64,000 nt of DNA from Lachnospiraceae bacterium (GTDB lineage Bacteria > Bacillota > Clostridia > Lachnospirales > Lachnospiraceae), in contig JAAWCE010000014.1 of the NCBI GenBank assembly GCA_022793065.1, forward strand, positions 1-64,000, written 5' to 3'. A model generated the notes under the pieces. The model was not told the DNA's origin. It was given only the letters and a program-made list of their open reading frames with translations, and did not search any database. A program made the position numbers and the translations under genes. Shown piece by piece: positions 8,053 through 16,816 of the stretch (the stretch's first letter is position 1; the number at the start of each line of letters is the position of its first letter).

Positions 8053-8239
8053 CTCAATTCATTTCCTTTCACGCTGATTCCCATCGACAGTTTTCTGATA
8101 CGCTCAAACACGCCGACAGTTTACAAAAACATTCCATGAATAAAGATATCATATTTGTCGGAAAAAGTCATCTGTTTTATAAAATAAAGTATGATTCCTT
8201 CTTTCTACTTTTTTAATAATTATTTTCTCACAAACACAA

Positions 8240-8268
8240 TTGCGAAAAACAAGGATTAATGCTATACT
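8240..8268 (+). promoter_or_regulatory. Promoter of the DtxR-like regulator gene
   Basis: TTGCGA (8240-8245) and TATACT (8263-8268) with a 17-bp spacer, about 72 bp before the start codon. The rest of the 288-bp gap between the divergent genes (8053-8340) is AT-rich and shows no other feature, apart from two short AACTGTCG direct repeats near the ligase start. Confidence 0.6.
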
Positions 8269-8340
8269 GACTTTACACAAAACAACAGCCTGGCATAGGA
8301 CGGCTTTGGATTAACATAACCAGAAATGAGGAAATAAATC

Positions 8341-8700
8341 ATGCACATAAATGAATCTGCAGAAGATTACCTGGAAACCATCCTGATCTTAAGCAAACAG
8401 CTTCCCGTTGTCCGCTCCGTGGATATCGCAAATGAAATGGGCTTTAAAAAATCCAGTGTCAGCGTTGCCATGAAGAACCTGAGAGAAAAAAGTCATATTA
8501 CAGTGGACAAGTCCGGATTCATTACCCTGACGCCCTCTGGAAGAGAGATCGCGGAAATGATATATGAACGCCACAGAATGATATCCTCCTGGCTGATGCG
8601 CCTGGGCGTTCCGGAAAATATTGCCCTGGCGGATGCCTGTAAAATGGAGCATGTGATCAGCAAAGAAAGCTTTGACGCCATAAAAGAGTATATAAAATAA
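8341..8700 (+). CDS. DtxR/MntR-family metal-dependent transcriptional regulator
   Basis: A 119-residue short DtxR-family protein: winged helix (residues 1-70, with SVDIANEMGFKKSSVSVAMKNLREK) followed by the metal-binding dimerisation domain. No C-terminal SH3 domain is present. Likely metal ligands are D9 in ESAEDYLE, the histidine of YERHRMI, and the C-x-x-E-H of ACKMEHV, which matches the Cys102/Glu105/His106 triad of DtxR more than the MntR pattern. It probably senses Fe2+ or Mn2+. It may repress the feo genes 3.5 kb away, whose promoters share TTAG-N6-CTAA palindromes; that link is inference. The stop is 8 bp from the convergent nrdG stop. Confidence 0.9.
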   Translation: MHINESAEDYLETILILSKQLPVVRSVDIANEMGFKKSSVSVAMKNLREKSHITVDKSGFITLTPSGREIAEMIYERHRMISSWLMRLGVPENIALADACKMEHVISKESFDAIKEYIK

Positions 8701-8708
8701 CTTGATCT

Positions 8709-9233
8709 TCAGGAAGGTATCATAATTGTACTGCCCAGCCTAAGGGATTCTTTTACATCAATCAGTCGCTGATTCTCAGACCCCCGAAAGGCAAGGCGCA
8801 GATTCTTTCTTTCTTCCACAAACGCTCCGTCCACCAACACATCAATCAAGGATAACAGTTCCGCTACCTCCTGGGCATTTTCCTCCTGTATCCACCGCAG
8901 AAGATCCTTTTCATAAACGTATCCTGTATAGCACCAAATATCCTTCTCCGGATATCGCTCACGCACCTTTCTCAGCAAAGAAAGCACTTCCCCTCTGTTC
9001 TGCGGTTCCATGGGTTCCCCTCCAAGAACGCTTAACCCCCTGATATAAGAAGGGGACAATGCTTCCATTATCTCACCTTCCGCCTGTTTCGTAAATTCCC
9101 TGCCATACTTAAAATCCCATGCTTCCCTGTTAAAGCATCCCTTACACCCATGCGTACATCCGCTGACAAAAAGAGACACCCGAATACCGGGACCGTTGGC
9201 AACATCCGTCTTCTTAATCGCCCCATAGTTCAT
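8709..9233 (-). CDS. nrdG: Anaerobic ribonucleotide reductase activating protein
   Basis: A 174-residue radical SAM enzyme that installs the glycyl radical on NrdD. The [4Fe-4S] motif CTHGCKGC (C26, C30, C33) is present, followed by the GGEP-like LGGEPMEP. GTG at 9239 and ATG at 9233 are both possible; 9233 gives MNYGAIKKTD, the usual family N-terminus, with GAGG about 10 nt upstream. It lies 12 bp downstream of nrdD and is cotranscribed with it. Oxygen-sensitive, so it supports an anaerobic host. Confidence 0.95.
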   Translation of the reverse strand: MNYGAIKKTDVANGPGIRVSLFVSGCTHGCKGCFNREAWDFKYGREFTKQAEGEIMEALSPSYIRGLSVLGGEPMEPQNRGEVLSLLRKVRERYPEKDIWCYTGYVYEKDLLRWIQEENAQEVAELLSLIDVLVDGAFVEERKNLRLAFRGSENQRLIDVKESLRLGSTIMIPS

Positions 9234-9245
9234 ATCCACAATTCC

Positions 9246-11378
9246 TCACAAATGCAACACCCTGGACTTAATCTCTTTGGTCTTGCCCATATTCCAGAAA
9301 TTTTCTCCCAAATAACCGCATGTGCGCCTGGTCACATTCATCTTTGCATGATCTTTATTATGGCATTGGGGACATTCCCACTCATTATCCTCATTGACCA
9401 AAATTTCACCGTCATACCCGCACTCATGACAGTAATCAGACTTGGTATTAAACTCTCCATACTGGATGTTATCATAGATAAACCGAATCAACGCTTCCAC
9501 GGCCTCCACATTATGAAGAAGGTTTGGAACCTCCACATAAGAAATGGCGCCCCCCAGAGATTTGTTCTGAAATTCACTCTCAAAGGTAAATTTAGTAAAG
9601 GCGTCTATGGGCTCCCTTACATCCACATGATACGAATTGGTGTAATAACCCTTATCCGTAACATTTGGGATCTCCCCATACTTCTCCCTGTCAATCCGTG
9701 CAAAACGATAACACAAAGTCTCCGCCGGCGTTCCGTACAAGCTAAATCCAATCCCTGTCTCTTCTTTCCATTTTGCGGCCGCATTTTTCAGACAATCCAT
9801 CACTCTCAGCGCAAATTCCTTGCCTAAAGGCTGTGTATGACTGCACCCCTTCATCAGCCAGGTCAATTCATATAAACCGATATAGCCAAGGGACATGGTA
9901 GAATAGCCATTTAAAAGAAATTTATCAATTTTCTCCCCCTTTTGCAGACGGGCAATGGCGCCATACTGCCAGTGGATAGGACTCACATCCGAAACCGTTC
10001 CCAACAATGCCTTATGTCTGCACATCAGCGCCTCATAACACAGCGCAAGCCGCTGTTCTAACAATTTCCAGAATACATCTTCATCCCCTTTTGCCAAAAT
10101 ACCAATCTGCGGAAGGTTCAGGCTCACAACCCCCTGGTTAAAACGCCCCTCCCATTTATACTTTCCGTCTTCCTCCTTCCACGGAGAAAGAAAGGAACGG
10201 CATCCCATACAGGAAAATACATTTCCCTCATAATTTTCCCGCATTTTCTTAGCAGAAATATAATCAGGATACATCCTTTTGGCAGAACATTTGGCCGCAA
10301 GCCTTGTGACATAGTCATATTTGCCCCCTTTTAGACAATTATTTTCATCCAACACATATACAAGCTTTGGAAATGCCGGCGTCACAAAAACTCCCTTTTC
10401 ATTTTTGGTCCCCTGCAGACGCTGTTCCAAAATCTCCACAATAATCCTGACTGTTTCCTCCACATATTCATCCTCTTCATCAATATGCAGAAACAATGTC
10501 ACAAAAGGAGATTGTCCATTTGTAGTCATCAAAGTGTTAATCTGGTACTGAATGGTCTGAACACCTGACCTTAGTTCATCCTTCACCCTCAGTTCCACAA
10601 TTTGGGCTTTCATCGCTTCTTCTATGGTATTGCCAAATTCTTCGTCTAACTGTGCCGCAAATTTTTCCCTACTCTTGCGGAGATACTTGCCCAGATGCCG
10701 AATATTGACGGACTGTCCTCCATATTGATTGCTTGCAACGGCGGCAATAATCTGCGTGGTAACCGTACAGGCCACCTGAAAACTTTTGGGAGATTCAATC
10801 ATTTTACCGTTGATAGATGTGCCGTTGTCCAACATATCTTGAATATTAATCAGGCAGCAGTTGAAAATAGGCTGGATAAAATAATCTGCGTCATGAAAGT
10901 GAATGATGCCGTTGTCATGCGCCATGGACAAATGCTCCGGCAAAAGCAGACGTCTGGTCACATCCCTGGACACTTCCCCCGCAATGTAATCCCGCTGGGT
11001 GGAGGCCAGACGAGTGTTCTTGTTGGAGTTTTCCTCCGCCAATTCTTTATTTTCATTCCGTATGAGCTTTAATATGGATTCATCCGTGGTATTGGATTTG
11101 CGCAGCAGACTTCTCTGATAACGGTAAACCATATATTTCTTGGAAAGAATATATTTATTATGCCGTACCAAATGTTGTTCAATGATGTCCTGCACATGCT
11201 CCACCGATTGCTGTTCTCTGCCCTCGGCCTTAACCGCGTCCAGAATCTCCTTGATCAACGCCTCATCCGCTCGATCCTTTTCTTCCACCTCATTGTTTGC
11301 CTTGTGGATTGCCCCTATAATTTTGTCCTCTTCATACGGCACCACACGCCCGTCCCTTTTCTGAATCTTCTTAACCAT
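9246..11378 (-). CDS. nrdD: Anaerobic (class III) ribonucleoside-triphosphate reductase
   Basis: A 710-residue glycyl-radical enzyme that reduces NTPs to dNTPs under anoxia. It starts with an ATP-cone domain (KKIQKRDGRVVPYEEDKI, residues 1-90), an allosteric dATP/ATP switch. The C-terminus carries the zinc cysteines (CHECG and CPQC) and the glycyl-radical loop RTCGYLGENF. ATG at 11378 is chosen over 11426 because AAGGAGAAGG directly precedes it and no ribosome site precedes the upstream ATG. Transcription appears to be controlled by NrdR through two boxes upstream. nrdG follows. Confidence 0.96.
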   Translation of the reverse strand: MVKKIQKRDGRVVPYEEDKIIGAIHKANNEVEEKDRADEALIKEILDAVKAEGREQQSVEHVQDIIEQHLVRHNKYILSKKYMVYRYQRSLLRKSNTTDESILKLIRNENKELAEENSNKNTRLASTQRDYIAGEVSRDVTRRLLLPEHLSMAHDNGIIHFHDADYFIQPIFNCCLINIQDMLDNGTSINGKMIESPKSFQVACTVTTQIIAAVASNQYGGQSVNIRHLGKYLRKSREKFAAQLDEEFGNTIEEAMKAQIVELRVKDELRSGVQTIQYQINTLMTTNGQSPFVTLFLHIDEEDEYVEETVRIIVEILEQRLQGTKNEKGVFVTPAFPKLVYVLDENNCLKGGKYDYVTRLAAKCSAKRMYPDYISAKKMRENYEGNVFSCMGCRSFLSPWKEEDGKYKWEGRFNQGVVSLNLPQIGILAKGDEDVFWKLLEQRLALCYEALMCRHKALLGTVSDVSPIHWQYGAIARLQKGEKIDKFLLNGYSTMSLGYIGLYELTWLMKGCSHTQPLGKEFALRVMDCLKNAAAKWKEETGIGFSLYGTPAETLCYRFARIDREKYGEIPNVTDKGYYTNSYHVDVREPIDAFTKFTFESEFQNKSLGGAISYVEVPNLLHNVEAVEALIRFIYDNIQYGEFNTKSDYCHECGYDGEILVNEDNEWECPQCHNKDHAKMNVTRRTCGYLGENFWNMGKTKEIKSRVLHL

Positions 11379-11441
11379 ACCTTCTCCTTGCCCGCCGCCA
11401 TAGTCCTTTTCCAACGGTTTTTCCATGCCAAATAACGTTAC

Positions 11442-11523
11442 ATTCTATATTTTGTGTTATAGATATGTTTTTATATCTATATCTTGTATATCAAATTATA
11501 ATAGAGATGAATGGAAATTGCAA
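11442..11523 (-). promoter_or_regulatory. nrdDG promoter with two NrdR boxes
   Basis: Minus-strand promoter TTGCAA (11518-11523), 17-bp spacer, TATAAT (11495-11500). Two NrdR-type boxes follow: core CAAGATATAG (box 11474-11489), overlapping the likely transcription start, and core CAAAATATAG (box 11442-11457). Their cores are exactly 32 bp apart, the three-helical-turn spacing typical of paired NrdR sites. nrdR itself is not in this window. Confidence 0.75.
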
Positions 11524-11620
11524 GTCCCTGGGGCATTAAATTTTTTCTTATGGATGCTAACGGATCACTTTACTATTACCACTTTACAAAAAAAGATGTA
11601 TCATTGCCAGGACTACGCTC

Positions 11621-12412
11621 CTAACAATAATACATCCCATGTCCGCTGCAGCATCCGCCTCCCAGGCAGCATACATTACAAATAATATTGGATATCCAAA
11701 TTTTTACACATAAATTGCCGCCGCCAAATGCCGGATATCCATACGCCGCCTGACGCCGCTCATACCAGTTGCCCCCGCTTTCAAACTGCCGTACCAGAAT
11801 TCGATAATTTTCATTATCCGGCTCTAACGCCGCCGCACGCTTTGCATGTTCCAATGCCGCTACATTATTACCCAGTCCCACATGCGCAAATGCGCTATAG
11901 TAATACCATCTGGCTCCCCTTTCCCGTTCGTGCACTCCTTCCAATGCGTTTCTGGCCTCCCTGTAATAGCCATTGCGGATATAATTTCCTGCAGCCCGCA
12001 GATAATTGTTCTCTTCATACCCCATATCCTGGCCAAAACCTCCAAAAGCGCCGTTTCCAAAGCCCCCATAAGCACCGTTTCCACGGCCCGAACCGCCATA
12101 GGAACCCTGCCCGTATCCCGAACCGTTCCCATAGCCTGCGCCGCCATAATTGTTTCTTCCATACCCGCCGCCGTAACCGTTTCTTCCATACCCTGCACTG
12201 TCGAATCCGCCTCCATAGCCGGAAGTCCTCTCCTTCATAATCTGCTGATACGCCGCCTGAATCTGCTTAAACTTCTCTTCAAATTGCGCCTTATTAGGAT
12301 GGTTAATATTGGCATCCGGATGGTATTTACGACTCAATGCCTTGTATGCTTTTTTAATCTCTTCCTCGGAAGCATTTCTATTTACCCCCAATACACCATA
12401 TGGATCATACAT
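11621..12412 (-). CDS. J-domain protein with Gly-rich linker and Cys-rich tail
   Basis: A 263-residue protein. Residues 1-70 form a J domain ([21 protein letters not shown] in [11 protein letters not shown]), which would stimulate an Hsp70 ATPase. A Gly/Tyr/Asn-rich low-complexity linker (about 75-145) follows, then a TPR-like helical region (about 150-225, [19 protein letters not shown]... [15 protein letters not shown]). The final 30 residues contain nine cysteines, including [11 protein letters not shown] at 12412 is chosen over the longer frame because it begins at the J domain, has GGAG upstream and lies 1 bp after the preceding stop. Not canonical DnaJ: the zinc-finger and C-terminal substrate domains are missing. 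It is the last gene of a three-gene cluster. Confidence 0.85.
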   Translation of the reverse strand: MYDPYGVLGVNRNASEEEIKKAYKALSRKYHPDANINHPNKAQFEEKFKQIQAAYQQIMKERTSGYGGGFDSAGYGRNGYGGGYGRNNYGGAGYGNGSGYGQGSYGGSGRGNGAYGGFGNGAFGGFGQDMGYEENNYLRAAGNYIRNGYYREARNALEGVHERERGARWYYYSAFAHVGLGNNVAALEHAKRAAALEPDNENYRILVRQFESGGNWYERRQAAYGYPAFGGGNLCVKIWISNIICNVCCLGGGCCSGHGMYYC

Positions 12413-12413
12413 C

Positions 12414-13277
12414 TTACTTTTCTCCTGTTTTATCCGCCGCCTTATCCGCGCCGTTTTGTTCCCGCTTTTCCCTGACGGCTTCATATCTGCACCAAACGCC
12501 GGAATAGAGTATATTGCGCAAAATTTCCACATTATCCAAAATGGGAAGTTTTTCAAACTCCTTACAACACTCCGACATCATCATCATTAATATGGTCCGA
12601 CATTCCTCTTCAAAATCCGTATTTGAAAACAAACGCTTTAAAGGATTTGTCATTCCCTTTTTCATATCTGTCTCCACATCCTCATAGGCATCACAGATAT
12701 AAATGAACTTGCCCAGGAAAAAGCCAAGCCGCCGAAGGCTTTCCGCCCATTCGTCCTCACGCACAGCCATCACTTCCGCCATAACCCAGCCAAACAGCCC
12801 TCCCAATGTATCAATATCCCCATGTCCCGACTGCTCCGCCTCAGAAAAATCCTGCATCAACAACCGTATGGTTCTGACCTTTTCAGCATACGCCTGCTGG
12901 AACTTCCCGGTTTTTCTTTCCAATAATCTGCCATACAAAAGCTTCCAAAACTTTTTTTCATCCTCCCAATCATCCTGACATTTATAACAGGCCAGAAGAA
13001 CATTCATATCCGCCGCATATTCCGTAAATATATTATTTCTGATTTCATGACTTTCAAAAGGATGAAGCGCACATTTACAAGCGGCCTGTACCGTGGGCGG
13101 CTCATAAAGTCCCGTGAGCAAAATTGCCAGAAACGTCATATCATAACTGAGAGATAATTGTCCCCCCACACCATACTTCCTTTTTAAATCCCGGCAGATT
13201 CCACAATAAAAGGAATGGTATATGTCAAACTCCTTAAACTTCATTTCGGCTTTGTTGACAATGATATACCCAAACAT
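12414..13277 (-). CDS. DUF5685-like protein
   Basis: A 287-residue mainly helical cytoplasmic protein that I take to be DUF5685, from its start [20 protein letters not shown] and the cysteine cluster YCGICRDLK. An acidic motif, [15 protein letters not shown], resembles the Asp-rich motifs of isoprenoid-synthase folds, but no activity is established. Two further cysteine pairs occur (CKC, CYKC). TTG at 13292, ATG at 13283 and ATG at 13277 are in frame; 13277 matches family starts and has GAGGG about 9 nt upstream. It sits between a zinc-ribbon membrane protein and a J-domain protein and is probably cotranscribed with both, suggesting a shared membrane or protein-quality role (inference). Confidence 0.65.
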   Translation of the reverse strand: MFGYIIVNKAEMKFKEFDIYHSFYCGICRDLKRKYGVGGQLSLSYDMTFLAILLTGLYEPPTVQAACKCALHPFESHEIRNNIFTEYAADMNVLLACYKCQDDWEDEKKFWKLLYGRLLERKTGKFQQAYAEKVRTIRLLMQDFSEAEQSGHGDIDTLGGLFGWVMAEVMAVREDEWAESLRRLGFFLGKFIYICDAYEDVETDMKKGMTNPLKRLFSNTDFEEECRTILMMMMSECCKEFEKLPILDNVEILRNILYSGVWCRYEAVREKREQNGADKAADKTGEK

Positions 13278-13288
13278 AGCCATTTCCC

Positions 13289-13681
13289 TCAACTCTTCTT
13301 CATAAATTCATTTCCACATTTTCGGCAGCTAATGGCAATCTTGCCTCTGCCCCTGGGTACGCGGAGCTTCTGTCCGCAGTTGGGACATTTGTATATATGA
13401 TAATTTTTGCGCTGCCCCAACGTCTTTTTCCACTTCCCCAAAAGCCCCCTCATCTTCAGCTCCTGTTTCAGATATCGTTCATTCTCCTGTGAGCGCTGCG
13501 TGATATTTTTAGAAAACATACGAAAATACGCATAGATCATTGCGACAGTAGCGATTATGTAACTGAATCCACTGCCAAAAAAAGAAAAAAGAAGACAGAC
13601 AAATGCACAAAACATTAAAATCTGATTCAAACGGTCCATCCCATAACGGCCGCACATAAAACGTTGTATTTTTTCTCGCAT
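13289..13681 (-). CDS. Membrane-anchored zinc-ribbon protein
   Basis: A 130-residue protein with one or two hydrophobic segments (about residues 20-55, ILMFCAFVCLLFSFF and YIIATVAMIYAYF). A basic, probably cytoplasmic stretch follows, then a C-terminal zinc ribbon with CPNC and CRKC knuckles 17 residues apart. Function unknown. First gene of the cluster with the DUF5685-like and J-domain proteins; it overlaps the TTG alternative start of the next gene. The AT-rich upstream region carries a possible promoter (TTGCAT-16-TAATAT). Confidence 0.7.
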   Translation of the reverse strand: MREKIQRFMCGRYGMDRLNQILMFCAFVCLLFSFFGSGFSYIIATVAMIYAYFRMFSKNITQRSQENERYLKQELKMRGLLGKWKKTLGQRKNYHIYKCPNCGQKLRVPRGRGKIAISCRKCGNEFMKKS

Positions 13682-13787
13682 ATTGATACCCCCTGCCTAA
13701 CCTGGCACACAAAACCTTACAACTGATACCATGTTAAATATTAAACTTTTTTATCAAAAATGCAATTAAATAAAAATAAAAAAATGT

Positions 13788-13825
13788 AAAAAAATCGAGT
13801 AGAGAAGATTCCTCTTCCCTACTCG
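13788..13825 (-). terminator. Rho-independent terminator after tldE
   Basis: On the minus strand, GAGTAGGGAAGA and TCTTCTCTACTC pair around GGAA (13797-13824) and are followed by GATTTTTTT. This is a strong intrinsic terminator for the TldD/TldE pair, which reads towards it from 13925. Confidence 0.85.
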
Positions 13826-13924
13826 CCGCGCCTCCATACACCATTCCAAAACCTATGACAGCTTTCCTTTTATTCTTCATACGCAGTCCAAAAAACAGTG
13901 CCAGCGAGGATCTTTCGCTTTCTT

Positions 13925-15259
13925 TTACTTTCCCGCCACGGCAATGTCCCTGACAAGTACCGATGGCGCTCCAACTTTTCCATTGAGGAACTCCAAATCT
14001 TCTCCCACTTTCTCAATCTCTTTCAGCAGTGTAAAGAAATTTCCCGACATGGTAAAGTTTTTCACCGGCGCCGCTTTTTTACCCTGCTGTATTAAAAATC
14101 CCTGTGACAACAATGAAAAATCACCCGTAATCGGATTTGCCCCCGCATGCAGTCCTGAGATATCTGTCACATAAATCCCTTCCTCTGCCAGCGCAAACAA
14201 TTCTTCTTTTGTTCCCTCCATGGGACGGAGGTAAAAGATAAAAGGACTGACTCCCACCACGGAAGAATAAGATGCCTTGCTTGCATTTCCGGTGGACTTT
14301 ACCCCTGCGGCGGCGGCCGTCTTCAAATTATGAAGCAATGTGACCAACTTCCCGTGTTCCACCACATTTTTCCTATACGTGGCAACTCCTTCTCCGTCAA
14401 AAGTCCTTTTCATCACACTGCCCTCATACAAAGGGTCATCGGTGATGGTAATAAAATCAGCCGCAATCTGCTCTCCCTCTTTCCCCTGAAGCAGAGAAAG
14501 ACCTTTCTGTGCATCCTCTGCGGAAAAAACGCCCCCATAAGCGGCAAGCAATGTGGCCATAACCTGATTAGAAAGCACAACGGCATACTTACCGCTGTCC
14601 ACACTCTCCGCTCCAATGGTAGCCACCGCATCCTCCACCACGTCTTCTGCAAACTTGTTTAAATCAAAATCCTGCAAATTGCCCACTTTACTTTTGCCGC
14701 TGTTGTACATCTCCTTGCCGTCTGAGGCCAGCGCTGTCGCAAAGCAGGAAGCGTACTGCACTTGATCTTCCAGGTCTAAGCCGTTGGAATTGAAAATTGC
14801 ATATTTCTTTACCTCATATCCCACCCCTGTCTGTGTGCCATCCACTACACGGGCGTCCGCTTTATACATTGCCTTCTGTATCTTCATTGCGGTGTCTGCA
14901 AGCTCCGCGCCTGTGGGCGCCGACGTCTTGTTTTCTCCACATTCCGCATACTCATCTCCCTTTTTGTACAGGAAGCATTGTTCTTCACTCTCTATGGACT
15001 TTGCGTTTTCCAACGCCCGCTCCACCAAAAAACCAGCTTCCTCTTCGGTCAGATTTTCCGTGGAGGCATACCCCGCCTTGCCCTCCACAACACATCTAAA
15101 ACAAATTCCCATGTTGTTTTCCGTCTGATAACTCTTTATTTCTTCCTTAAAAATCTCTACGGAAGTTCCAGTACTCTCCGTATAATAAAGCTCGTAATCA
15201 GAAATCTGCTTTTCCAGGGCAATCCTGACCACAGCCTCCTTAAACTCCTGATATGTCAT
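13925..15259 (-). CDS. TldE/PmbA-type subunit of the TldD/TldE metallopeptidase
   Basis: A 444-residue PmbA/TldE-family protein. TldD and TldE form a heterodimeric protease that cleaves unfolded or small peptides, such as microcin B17 leader and CcdA in enterobacteria. The catalytic HExxxH motif is absent here, as expected for the TldE subunit. C-terminal family features include GVSPFIFYL, GLHAGANPITGDFSLLSQGFLI and FTMSGNFFTLL. ATG at 15259 has GAGG 6 nt upstream. The gene lies 99 bp downstream of the TldD gene and ends at a strong terminator. Confidence 0.9.
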   Translation of the reverse strand: MTYQEFKEAVVRIALEKQISDYELYYTESTGTSVEIFKEEIKSYQTENNMGICFRCVVEGKAGYASTENLTEEEAGFLVERALENAKSIESEEQCFLYKKGDEYAECGENKTSAPTGAELADTAMKIQKAMYKADARVVDGTQTGVGYEVKKYAIFNSNGLDLEDQVQYASCFATALASDGKEMYNSGKSKVGNLQDFDLNKFAEDVVEDAVATIGAESVDSGKYAVVLSNQVMATLLAAYGGVFSAEDAQKGLSLLQGKEGEQIAADFITITDDPLYEGSVMKRTFDGEGVATYRKNVVEHGKLVTLLHNLKTAAAAGVKSTGNASKASYSSVVGVSPFIFYLRPMEGTKEELFALAEEGIYVTDISGLHAGANPITGDFSLLSQGFLIQQGKKAAPVKNFTMSGNFFTLLKEIEKVGEDLEFLNGKVGAPSVLVRDIAVAGK

Positions 15260-15358
15260 TTCAACCTCTCTCCTTCCACCGCCTGATCCTGTCTTTACAC
15301 TTTCAGCATGTGAACACAAATATCCTATGCACCGCCCAAACTACGATAAATATTACGC

Positions 15359-16738
15359 TTATCTGCCCCCAACCGTAATTGAGGCTACTCTTATCAAGGG
15401 CTGGCCCACATCCGTCGGAATACTCCCTGAGTAGGAACCGCACATTCCCTGCCCTCTGGCCACATCCTGTCCCACCATATCTATGTTCATAATTACTTCG
15501 GAGCCTTTTCCAATCAGGCTTGCTCCCCGCACCGGCTCGCATATTTTACCGTTTCTAATCACATATCCCTCCTCCACGGCAAAATTAAACTGTCCAGTGG
15601 CCGGATTCACGGAACCGCCGCCCATTTCCTTTGCGTACAGACCATATTCTATGGATGCAATGATATCTTCATTTCTGTCCTGCCCCGCCGCAATATAAGT
15701 ATTTGTCATTCTGGAAGTAGGGTTAAACTCATAACTCTGCCGCCTTGCGCTGCCTGTGGACTTCATTCCCATTCTGCGGCCATTGAGCTTGTCAATCATG
15801 TAGGTCTTTAAAACACCGTTTTCAATCAATACATTTTTCCTTGCCGGGGTACCCTCATCATCAATATTTATGGACCCCCACGCATTGGGTATGGTGCCGT
15901 CGTCAATGGCCGTGACTTTTTCATTGGCAATCATCGTTCCCAGTTTTCCCACAAATTGAGAACGCCCAACCGCCACACTGCCAGCTTCCAGCGAATGTCC
16001 ACATGCCTCGTGAAAAATCACGCCTCCAAATCCGTTTTCAATGGCAACAGGCATGGTACCGGCCTTAATATAGCCCGCATGAAGCATGGTAACAGCCTGT
16101 CTGGCAGCTTTCCTGCCCAGTTCCTTCGGGTCAAAATCCTCCAGCAATTCCATGCCTTTCCTTGCCCCCGGCCGTACACTGCCCGTCTGGTTCTCCCCAT
16201 CTTTACTTGCAACCGCCGCCACCATAAGCCTGCTGCGAATCTGCCTGTCCTGGGCAAATAACCCTTCACTATTGGCAATAAGAATCTTATGATCCACCTC
16301 AAGAAAAGTCCCTGTTACCTGACTGATTTCCTCATGATATTCCTTTGCTGCCAGACACATTTCACGTATGTAATCTATCTTATCAGCATTTGGCACATCG
16401 GAGGGCACTATCTTAATTGGATGCCTGTCTCCAAACAGACGCTCTCTCAGCACAATATCCGTTATCACTGCGGATTCATTCAATCCATCTGCCACCCTGG
16501 ACGCACAATCCAATATGGCTTCCGGCGCAAGAGAAGAAGCCGAACCGGATACACATCTGGTTCCTTTAAAAATCCGAATTCCCACGCCTGATATCACCGC
16601 ATCCTTTATGGTATCCGTCCTTGTGGATATCAAATCAAATATCTTATTCTGCGTGTGTTCCGCGAAAACTTCCGCGTAATCCGCCCCTGTTGCCAAAGCA
16701 CGCCTTAAAGCTTCTTTGACCAATTCTTTCGCTAACAT
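15359..16738 (-). CDS. tldD: TldD-type catalytic metallopeptidase subunit
   Basis: A 459-residue TldD homologue. The zinc site HEACGH (HExxxH) occurs in GGVIFHEACGHSLEAGSV near residue 240, and further ligand cysteines or histidines lie C-terminally, including EPVRGASLIGKG. Its partner gene follows downstream. ATG at 16738 has GGAGG 7 nt upstream and starts MLAKELVKEAL; the frame extends 12 codons further without support. Cytoplasmic. Role in this organism is unknown; maturation of modified peptides or general peptide turnover is possible. Confidence 0.92.
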   Translation of the reverse strand: MLAKELVKEALRRALATGADYAEVFAEHTQNKIFDLISTRTDTIKDAVISGVGIRIFKGTRCVSGSASSLAPEAILDCASRVADGLNESAVITDIVLRERLFGDRHPIKIVPSDVPNADKIDYIREMCLAAKEYHEEISQVTGTFLEVDHKILIANSEGLFAQDRQIRSRLMVAAVASKDGENQTGSVRPGARKGMELLEDFDPKELGRKAARQAVTMLHAGYIKAGTMPVAIENGFGGVIFHEACGHSLEAGSVAVGRSQFVGKLGTMIANEKVTAIDDGTIPNAWGSINIDDEGTPARKNVLIENGVLKTYMIDKLNGRRMGMKSTGSARRQSYEFNPTSRMTNTYIAAGQDRNEDIIASIEYGLYAKEMGGGSVNPATGQFNFAVEEGYVIRNGKICEPVRGASLIGKGSEVIMNIDMVGQDVARGQGMCGSYSGSIPTDVGQPLIRVASITVGGR

Positions 16739-16772
16739 ATTCCATCCTCCATTTTCTTCCATCCAAAATAGC

Positions 16773-16803
16773 ACAAAGGAGACCTGCGCTCAGTCTCCTT
16801 TGT
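16773..16803 (-). terminator. Hairpin terminator after pnp
   Basis: ACAAAGGAGAC (16773-16783) and GTCTCCTTTGT (16793-16803) form an 11-bp perfect stem right after the pnp stop. On the minus strand it is followed by GCTATTTT, a short U-rich tail. It separates pnp from tldD. Confidence 0.7.
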
Positions 16804-16816
16804 CACATTTATGGCT

